Origin: Roseburia_D yibonii
Lineage (GTDB): Bacteria; Bacillota; Clostridia; Lachnospirales; Lachnospiraceae
Direction: 5' to 3'
NCBI RefSeq assembly: GCF_014297335.1
Contig: NZ_JACOQH010000011.1
Span: forward strand, 12,385-76,384
Length of the DNA stretch: 64,000 nucleotides
Below the pieces are notes generated by a model. It ran no database searches. It was not told the origin of the DNA and was given only the letters and a program-made list of their open reading frames with translations. Both the position numbers and the translations under genes were made by a program. Position 1 is the first letter of the stretch. Each line of letters opens with the position of its first letter. This document shows, piece after piece, positions 58,761 to 64,000 of this stretch.

Positions 58761-59470
58761 AAATACTCGGAATAGACAGCTCCGGACTGGTCGCAAGCGT
58801 GGCGGTCACAGAGGATGACAATCTGCTTGGGGAATTTACGATGAATTATAAAAAGACGCATTCCCAGACCCTGCTTCCGATGTTGGACGAGCTTGCAAAG
58901 ATGATAGAACTGGATTTAAATACCATAGACGCGATCGCGGTTTCCGGCGGGCCGGGTTCATTTACCGGACTCCGCATCGGTTCCGCAACAGCGAAAGGAC
59001 TTGGCCTCGCACTGGAAAAACCGCTTATCCACATACCTACCGTGGACGCGCTTGCTTATAATCTCTGCGGACACCGGGACATGGTATGCCCGCTCATGGA
59101 CGCGAGAAGAAACCAGACTTACACCGGGTTATATACCTTTGATGGAAATAAAATGCAGGTGGAGCTTGCACAATGCGCGGTCGGGATCGATGAGATCGTG
59201 GAAAAGATCAATGAGAAACAGCGCGCGGTCGTATTTTTGGGAGACGGGGTGCCGGTATTTGAGACGTATATCAGAGAGCAGATCAATGTTCCTTATACCT
59301 TTGCGCCGGCGCATGTAAACAAACAGCGCGCGGCAGCAGTTGCGGCACTCGGAGAGATCTACTATAAAGAAGGAAAGACAGAGACGGCGGCGGAACACCG
59401 CCCGGATTACCTGCGCCTGTCACAGGCAGAGCGGGAACGCATGGAAAGAGAGAATGCGAAGCATGCTTGA
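58757..59470 (+). CDS. tsaB: tRNA threonylcarbamoyladenosine biosynthesis protein TsaB
   Basis: TsaB is the non-catalytic ASKHA-fold partner of TsaD. The 237-residue protein has LGIDSSGLVASVAV at the N-terminus, the SQTLLPMLDEL helix, VSGGPGSFTGLRIGSATAKGL and PLMDARRNQTYTGLY, which are hallmarks of TsaB. It overlaps tsaE at the start (ATGA) and rimI at the end (8 bases). Confidence 0.95.
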   Translation: MKILGIDSSGLVASVAVTEDDNLLGEFTMNYKKTHSQTLLPMLDELAKMIELDLNTIDAIAVSGGPGSFTGLRIGSATAKGLGLALEKPLIHIPTVDALAYNLCGHRDMVCPLMDARRNQTYTGLYTFDGNKMQVELAQCAVGIDEIVEKINEKQRAVVFLGDGVPVFETYIREQINVPYTFAPAHVNKQRAAAVAALGEIYYKEGKTETAAEHRPDYLRLSQAERERMERENAKHA

Positions 59471-59900
59471 GATAACGGAGATGACAGAAGCGGATCTTGA
59501 CGGAGTCGCAGCCATAGAGGCAGAGGTATTTTCAATGCCCTGGAGCAAAAAGGGATTCGCGGATACCTTGGGTATGGATAACGTGATCTTTTTAGTGGCG
59601 CGGGAAGATGGAGAAATAAAGGGCTACTGCGGGCTTTATCAGGCGGCGGATGAGGGAGAGATCACCAACGTGGCAGTAGCGCCGGTACACCGCAGACAGC
59701 GGATCGCGGACCGGATGCTCGAGCAGCTTTTACATCTGGCGTATGAACGCGGAACACGAAACTTCGTTCTGGAAGTACGCTGCTCGAATGAAGCGGCGAT
59801 AAACCTGTATCAAAAATACGGATTTTTCATACAGGGCAGGCGGAAGGGATTTTATGAACAGCCGAAAGAAGATGCTTATATTATGACATTTGCAAAATAA
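59463..59900 (+). CDS. rimI: Ribosomal protein alanine N-acetyltransferase RimI
   Basis: RimI is a GNAT acetyltransferase that modifies the N-terminus of ribosomal protein S18. The 145-residue protein has EVFSMPWSKKGFADTL, the acetyl-CoA loop VAPVHRRQRIADRML (variant Q/R-x-x-G/A) and EVRCSNEAAINLYQKYGF. The start at 59463 overlaps the tsaB end; an in-frame ATG at 59454 is an alternative. tsaE-tsaB-rimI order is standard in Firmicutes. Confidence 0.92.
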   Translation: MLEITEMTEADLDGVAAIEAEVFSMPWSKKGFADTLGMDNVIFLVAREDGEIKGYCGLYQAADEGEITNVAVAPVHRRQRIADRMLEQLLHLAYERGTRNFVLEVRCSNEAAINLYQKYGFFIQGRRKGFYEQPKEDAYIMTFAK

Positions 59901-59915
59901 TAGGACGGGAAAAAG

Positions 59916-60827
59916 ATGTTAGATGTTTGTTTATTGGGAACAGGGGGAATGATGCCGCTGCCAAACCGGTGGCTGACTTCCCTGATGACAAGATACAATG
60001 GAAGCAGTCTGATGATCGACTGCGGAGAAGGAACGCAGATCGCGGTCAAAGAAAAGGGATGGAGCTTCAAACCGGTGGATGTGATCTGTTTTACGCATTA
60101 CCACGCGGATCATATCAGCGGACTGCCGGGAATACTGCTCACAATGGGAAATGCGGAACGGACAGAGCCGCTTACTTTAGTAGGTCCGAAGGGATTGGAG
60201 CGGGTCGTCAGCGCGCTTCGCATGATCGCGCCGGAACTTCCGTTTGAGATCAACTATATAGAACTGACAGAGCCGAAGCAGACGATAGAGCTGTGCGGAT
60301 ATGTCATACATGCATTTCGGGTAAATCACAATATTACCTGTTACGGCTACTCGATCGAGATCAAAAGAACCGGAAAATTCAGTGTAGAGGCGGCACACGA
60401 GAAAGGAATTCCGCAGAAATACTGGAACCGTCTGCAAAAAGGGGAGACCCTGACGGAGGATGGCAGAATCTATACGCCGGATATGGTGCTCGGACCGCCG
60501 AGAAAAGGCATAAAAGTGACGTACTGTACGGATACCAGACCGACGGCCTCCATTGTGGAACACGCGAAAGGATCGGATCTTTTTATCTGTGAGGGAATGT
60601 ATGCGGAAAAAGAAAAGATTACAAAGGCAAAACAGTATAAACACATGACATTTTACGAGGCGGCGCAGATGGCAAAAGAAGCGGGAGTAAAAGAACTGTG
60701 GCTCACGCATTACAGTCCGTCGCTGGTCCGCCCGGAAGATTATAAAAAAGAAGTACAGAAAGTGTTTGCAAATACCGTTTTAGGAAAAGACGGAAAGACG
60801 GTAGAAATTGATTTTGAGGAGGAATGA
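59916..60827 (+). CDS. rnz: Ribonuclease Z family metallo-beta-lactamase fold protein
   Basis: RNase Z cleaves the 3' trailer of tRNA precursors. The 303-residue protein has the metal motif CFTHYHADHISGLPG (HxHxDH), GTGGMMPLPNR at the N-terminus typical of tRNase Z, a His in NHNITCYGYSI, the Asp in VTYCTDTRPTAS, and the C-terminal LWLTHYSPSL (third His). Length fits the short bacterial form. It follows rimI by 15 bases. Confidence 0.92.
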   Translation: MLDVCLLGTGGMMPLPNRWLTSLMTRYNGSSLMIDCGEGTQIAVKEKGWSFKPVDVICFTHYHADHISGLPGILLTMGNAERTEPLTLVGPKGLERVVSALRMIAPELPFEINYIELTEPKQTIELCGYVIHAFRVNHNITCYGYSIEIKRTGKFSVEAAHEKGIPQKYWNRLQKGETLTEDGRIYTPDMVLGPPRKGIKVTYCTDTRPTASIVEHAKGSDLFICEGMYAEKEKITKAKQYKHMTFYEAAQMAKEAGVKELWLTHYSPSLVRPEDYKKEVQKVFANTVLGKDGKTVEIDFEEE

Positions 60828-60829
60828 GC

Positions 60830-61417
60830 ATGAAAAAACAGATACGCATGATAATCGTGGGACTGGTTTGTGTGGCGCTTGTAGTGGGATACTATTATCA
60901 TCTGTCACACCGGAGCACAAAGACGGCGGAAGATACGACAGAGCTGACAGCGATCACGAAGATCACAACAAAGAATCTGGACACATCCTATCCACAGACT
61001 CCCAGAGAAGTGATTAAGCTGTACAATGATATTTTAAAATGCTATTACAACGAGGACTGTACAGAGGATGAGATCCGGGCACTGGGTGCGCAGGCGAGAA
61101 AGCTGATGGATGACGAGCTGCTTCAGAACAATCCGGAAGACCAGTATTATTCCGCGCTCATGACAGACACCCAGAATTATAAAGATGCAGGAAAGACGAT
61201 CAATACGACGGATGTGTGTGACAGTGATGAGATCGTAAAAAAGACGGTGAACGGGGCGGAGTGCGCCTATGTCACAGCTTCCTATTTTGTAAAAGGGAAG
61301 GATGGATATACCAAGACATACCAGCAGTATGTGCTGCGCCAGGATGAAGACGGAAAGTGGAAGATCCTTGCGTATGAAGTGGTAAAAGGAAATGGAGACA
61401 GTACAGATCATGAATAA
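60830..61417 (+). CDS. Membrane-anchored protein of unknown function, DUF6715-like
   Basis: The 195-residue protein has one N-terminal membrane helix (about 7-27, MIIVGLVCVALVVGYYYHL), then an extracellular region with YPQTPREVIKLYNDILKCYYNED and DDELLQNNPEDQYYSALMTD, and an NTF2-like end (YVLRQDEDGKWKILAYEV). It resembles DUF6715 proteins of Lachnospiraceae. I chose ATG 60830, seven bases after GAGGA. It sits between rnz and tsaD in the same run. Function unknown. Confidence 0.75.
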   Translation: MKKQIRMIIVGLVCVALVVGYYYHLSHRSTKTAEDTTELTAITKITTKNLDTSYPQTPREVIKLYNDILKCYYNEDCTEDEIRALGAQARKLMDDELLQNNPEDQYYSALMTDTQNYKDAGKTINTTDVCDSDEIVKKTVNGAECAYVTASYFVKGKDGYTKTYQQYVLRQDEDGKWKILAYEVVKGNGDSTDHE

Positions 61418-62438
61418 AGAAAAAGAAATCAGGGTGCTTGGCATAGAAAGCTCCTGCGATGAGACTGCGGCTGCGGTCGTGGTGAATGGCAGGGATGTGC
61501 GTTCAAATATTATTTCCTCGCAGATCGCCCTGCATACACTGTATGGAGGTGTAGTGCCTGAGATCGCGTCCAGAAAACATATCGAGAAAATAAACCAGGT
61601 GATCGAGGAAGCCTTAAAAGAAGCGGAAATGACACTGGATGATATGGATGCGATCGCGGTAACCTACGGGCCGGGGTTAGTAGGCGCACTGCTTGTCGGT
61701 GTCGCTGCGGCAAAGGCCATCAGCTACGCGAGAAACATTCCGTTGGTCGGCGTGCATCATATCGAGGGGCATATCAGCGCCAACTATATCGAAAATAAAG
61801 AATTGGAGCCGCCGTTTTTATGCCTCGTGGTATCCGGCGGTCATACGCATTTGGTAAAAGTGCAGGATTACGGAAAATATGAAATACTCGGGCGTACCAG
61901 AGATGACGCGGCAGGAGAAGCGTTTGATAAAGTGGCACGGGCGATCGGACTCGGGTATCCGGGCGGACCGAAGATCGAAAAGATCGCGCATGAGGGAGAT
62001 CCGCATGCGATCGAGTTTCCGCGCGCAAAAATCGCGGATGATCCTTATGATTTCAGTTTCAGTGGACTGAAATCCGCAGTGCTCAACTATTTAAACGGCT
62101 GTAAAATGAAAGATATCGAGATCGTACCGGCAGATGTGGCGGCATCTTTCCAGCAGGCAGTGGCAGACACGCTGATCGAACATGCGGTGCGGGCAATCGA
62201 TGAATTTAAAATGGACAAATTTGCGATCGCGGGCGGCGTGGCATCCAATGCGACACTGCGTGAAGGAATAAGAAAGGCGTGCGAAAAGAAAGGTGTGGCG
62301 TTTTATCATCCGTCACCGATCCTTTGCACCGATAATGCGGCGATGATCGGGGCGGCAGGCTATTATGAATATCTGGCGGGAACCAGATCCGGGCTTGATC
62401 TTAACGCCGTTCCGAATCTGAAACTGGGTGAACGCTGA
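61410..62438 (+). CDS. tsaD: tRNA N6-adenosine threonylcarbamoyltransferase TsaD
   Basis: TsaD transfers the threonylcarbamoyl group to A37 of tRNAs reading ANN codons. The 342-residue protein has GIESSCDETAAAVV, the metal-binding HIEGHISANY (HxxxH), VSGGHTHLV, DDAAGEAFDKVAR, GYPGGPKIEK and the C-terminal GGVASNATLRE and CTDNAAMIGAAGYY. The start at 61410 overlaps the preceding gene; a further in-frame ATG lies at 61392. ispD overlaps the stop by one base. Confidence 0.95.
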   Translation: MNKEKEIRVLGIESSCDETAAAVVVNGRDVRSNIISSQIALHTLYGGVVPEIASRKHIEKINQVIEEALKEAEMTLDDMDAIAVTYGPGLVGALLVGVAAAKAISYARNIPLVGVHHIEGHISANYIENKELEPPFLCLVVSGGHTHLVKVQDYGKYEILGRTRDDAAGEAFDKVARAIGLGYPGGPKIEKIAHEGDPHAIEFPRAKIADDPYDFSFSGLKSAVLNYLNGCKMKDIEIVPADVAASFQQAVADTLIEHAVRAIDEFKMDKFAIAGGVASNATLREGIRKACEKKGVAFYHPSPILCTDNAAMIGAAGYYEYLAGTRSGLDLNAVPNLKLGER

Positions 62439-63136
62439 TGGAAAAAGAAAAAATAGTGGCGCTTGTGCTTGCGGCGGGAACCGGGAAGCGCATGCAGAGC
62501 AGTACGGCGAAGCAGTATATGCTCCTTGGTGGGAAACCACTGGTCTGCTATGCGCTGGAGGCGTTTGAGCGCAGCCCGGTCGATGAGGTAATACTGGTCA
62601 CCGGAGAAAAAGAGATTGATTATTGTAAGAATGACATCGTAAAAAAATACGGGTATCAGAAAGTGACCCGGGTCGTAGCAGGCGGTAAGGAGCGCTATCA
62701 TTCGGTATATCAGGGTTTAAAAGCAATCGGACAGGCGGATTATGTGCTGATCCATGACGGAGCGAGACCGTTTGTGACAGAGGACATTATCTGCCGTTCG
62801 ATCGATACGGTGAAAAAAGAAAAAGCGTGTGTGGTGGGGATGCCGGTAAAAGACACCATAAAAATTGCCACAGAGGATACTTACGCATCCGTCACTCCGG
62901 ATCGGAGACTGGTGTGGATGATACAGACCCCGCAGGCATTCTCTTATCCTGAGATCCTGCAGGCATACGAAAAGATCATTGCAGACGGAGACGATTCCGT
63001 GACAGACGATGCAATGGTCTTAGAGCACGCTGCGCATATGCCGGTAAAGCTGATCGAGGGCAGTTATCACAACATTAAGATCACAACGCCGGAAGATATG
63101 AAAATTGCAGAAATGTTCTTGAAAGAGTATTTTTAA
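62438..63136 (+). CDS. ispD: 2-C-methyl-D-erythritol 4-phosphate cytidylyltransferase
   Basis: IspD makes CDP-ME in the non-mevalonate isoprenoid pathway. The 232-residue protein has the nucleotide-binding VLAAGTGKRMQSSTAKQYMLLGGKP (Gly-rich loop with Lys and Arg), IHDGARPFV, and VWMIQTPQAFSYPEI, then the ITTPEDMKIAEMFL end. Its ATG overlaps the tsaD stop by one base. It ends the gene run before the tRNA and rRNA genes; no terminator is clear after it. Confidence 0.95.
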   Translation: MEKEKIVALVLAAGTGKRMQSSTAKQYMLLGGKPLVCYALEAFERSPVDEVILVTGEKEIDYCKNDIVKKYGYQKVTRVVAGGKERYHSVYQGLKAIGQADYVLIHDGARPFVTEDIICRSIDTVKKEKACVVGMPVKDTIKIATEDTYASVTPDRRLVWMIQTPQAFSYPEILQAYEKIIADGDDSVTDDAMVLEHAAHMPVKLIEGSYHNIKITTPEDMKIAEMFLKEYF

Positions 63137-63166
63137 TCAAAATTTGAAAAAAATGAAAAAATTATA

Positions 63167-63195
63167 TTGACAGCTGGTCCAGGAGATGATAGAAT
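63167..63195 (+). promoter_or_regulatory. Promoter of the tRNA-Ser genes
   Basis: A perfect TTGACA (63167-63172) and TAGAAT (63190-63195) are 17 bases apart, upstream of the first tRNA-Ser. Confidence 0.85.
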
Positions 63196-63282
63196 CATTT
63201 TTGCGCTGATTTGAGAAGCGGTGATGAGATAAAGCATCGTGACAGCTGCAAACACAATTCCATTGATTGAGGAAATGTTGTT

Positions 63283-63368
63283 GGAGAGATATCGAAGTGG
63301 TCATAACGAGGCGGTCTTGAAAACCGTTTGTCCGCAAGGGCGCGTGGGTTCGAATCCCACTCTCTCCG
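63283..63368 (+). tRNA. tRNA-Ser (anticodon TGA)
   Basis: GGAGAGA (63283-63289) pairs with TCTCTCC (63361-63367), with discriminator G. The anticodon arm CGGTCTTGAAAACCG gives TGA (codon TCA). A long variable arm (TTTGTCCGCAAGGGCGCG region) and GGTTCGAATCC T-loop are as expected for serine. Confidence 0.95.
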
Positions 63369-63419
63369 TTCATCTTTTTTAGATGAATGTTTAAAAATGA
63401 ATATGAAAAATATTCGACT

Positions 63420-63509
63420 GGAGAAGTACCCAAGCTGGCCGAAGGGACACCCCTGGAAAGGGTGCAGGTCGTTAACAGCGGCGCGAGGGTTCAAATCCCT
63501 CCTTCTCCG
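63420..63509 (+). tRNA. tRNA-Ser (anticodon GGA)
   Basis: GGAGAAG (63420-63426) pairs with CTTCTCC (63502-63508), with discriminator G. The anticodon arm CACCCCTGGAAAGGGTG gives GGA (codon TCC). The long variable arm and GGTTCAAATCC T-loop fit a serine tRNA. Confidence 0.95.
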
Positions 63510-63578
63510 CTCATCGGATGCCGATTTATCACTTACTGTCGGATGGAGACAGAAAGACAGAAAAAAGATAAAAAAGTG

Positions 63579-63607
63579 TTGACAAAACACGAACGGCATG
63601 ATAAGAT
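63579..63607 (+). promoter_or_regulatory. rRNA operon promoter P1
   Basis: A perfect TTGACA (63579-63584) and TAAGAT (63602-63607) are 17 bases apart, preceded by an A-rich tract that could act as an UP element. Confidence 0.85.
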
Positions 63608-63662
63608 GTATATCGCTCTGCTGATGACAGAGTGATGAAAAATAAAAAAGTTAAAAAAATTC

Positions 63663-63691
63663 TTGACACGGCGAAAACATTTTGATAAAAT
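63663..63691 (+). promoter_or_regulatory. rRNA operon promoter P2
   Basis: A perfect TTGACA (63663-63668) and TAAAAT (63686-63691) are 17 bases apart, with an A/T-rich tract just upstream. The spacing of about 84 bases from P1 gives a tandem rrn promoter. The leader between P2 and the 16S gene holds short hairpins such as TTTAGC/GCTAAA at 63861-63875. Confidence 0.9.
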
Positions 63692-63892
63692 GAATAAGCT
63701 GTCGAAAAGACAAAGGACATTGAAAACTGAACAGTGAAATAACCTTGAAAGATTCGTAAGAGAATAATTCAAAGAACGCGATTTGAATGCAGAATCGCAG
63801 CGTTTTCAAAAGAAGACGCACCCAAAAACAGTAACGGTCCTTCGGGACTGGATACGGAAATTTAGCCAAGCTAAATTCTGAAAGAATCAACT

Positions 63893-64000
<108 letters not shown>

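Overview
The window is chromosomal DNA of a butyrate-forming Lachnospiraceae bacterium (Clostridia, Roseburia/Agathobacter-like). The evidence is the family-typical butyryl-CoA:acetate CoA-transferase (18080-19420, minus), the Firmicutes order ecfA-ecfT-truA-rplM-rpsI at the left edge, consensus sigma-A promoters with strong Shine-Dalgarno sites, several small proteins of Lachnospiraceae-type families, and the 5' end of a 16S rRNA gene at the right edge. Genus and species cannot be fixed from this sequence alone.

Layout. 1-2994: end of the ECF transporter operon, truA and the L13/S9 operon. 3000-12975: a MATE pump, a lipoprotein, mgtE behind an unusual leader (promoter, 38-codon ORF, terminator), a LytTR/DUF3021 regulatory pair, an SDR/ThuA/sugar-isomerase operon and a dihydrouridine synthase. 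13000-13536: decayed remnants (cytidylate-kinase-like and Rpn nuclease tails). 13614-26615: phosphodiesterase, second MATE pump, TM2 protein, pseudouridine synthase, AI-2E/YtvI permease, the CoA-transferase, a CbiMQO metal transporter, glycogen debranching enzyme, CgeB-like glycosyltransferase and two tiny Cys-rich proteins. 26770-42089: FIST/chemoreceptor-like pair, sbcDC, murI, mutS2 with a two-component system, an HtrA-like protein lacking its catalytic residues, yhaM and rlmD.

42090-48000 is an AT-richer accessory island: an Rpn remnant, a solitary RES-domain protein, a gene broken by an in-frame stop, and a tightly coupled four-gene operon (44308-47996). That operon encodes a TIR protein, a helical protein of unknown family, an SPFH-like protein and a membrane protein with an SH3-like tail. 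The last residues of the TIR protein and the N-terminal region of its neighbour share a GNTA-x2-Q-[IV]-F-[IV] motif, an arrangement like the amyloid-type signalling motifs that join bacterial immune sensors to effectors. This is the best candidate here for an undescribed, probably anti-phage, system.

48160-64000: a class A penicillin-binding protein (minus), yigZ, tRNA-Gln, an acyl-ACP thioesterase, cvfB, ridA, tex, a decayed two-component system, an FMN riboswitch with ribU (whose energizing module is probably the EcfAAT at the left edge), the tsaE-tsaB-rimI-rnz-tsaD-ispD gene run, two tRNA-Ser genes and the tandem promoters and start of an rRNA operon.

All readings are by eye. Family names rest on recognised motifs and remembered family sequences. 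No database search or structure prediction was run.
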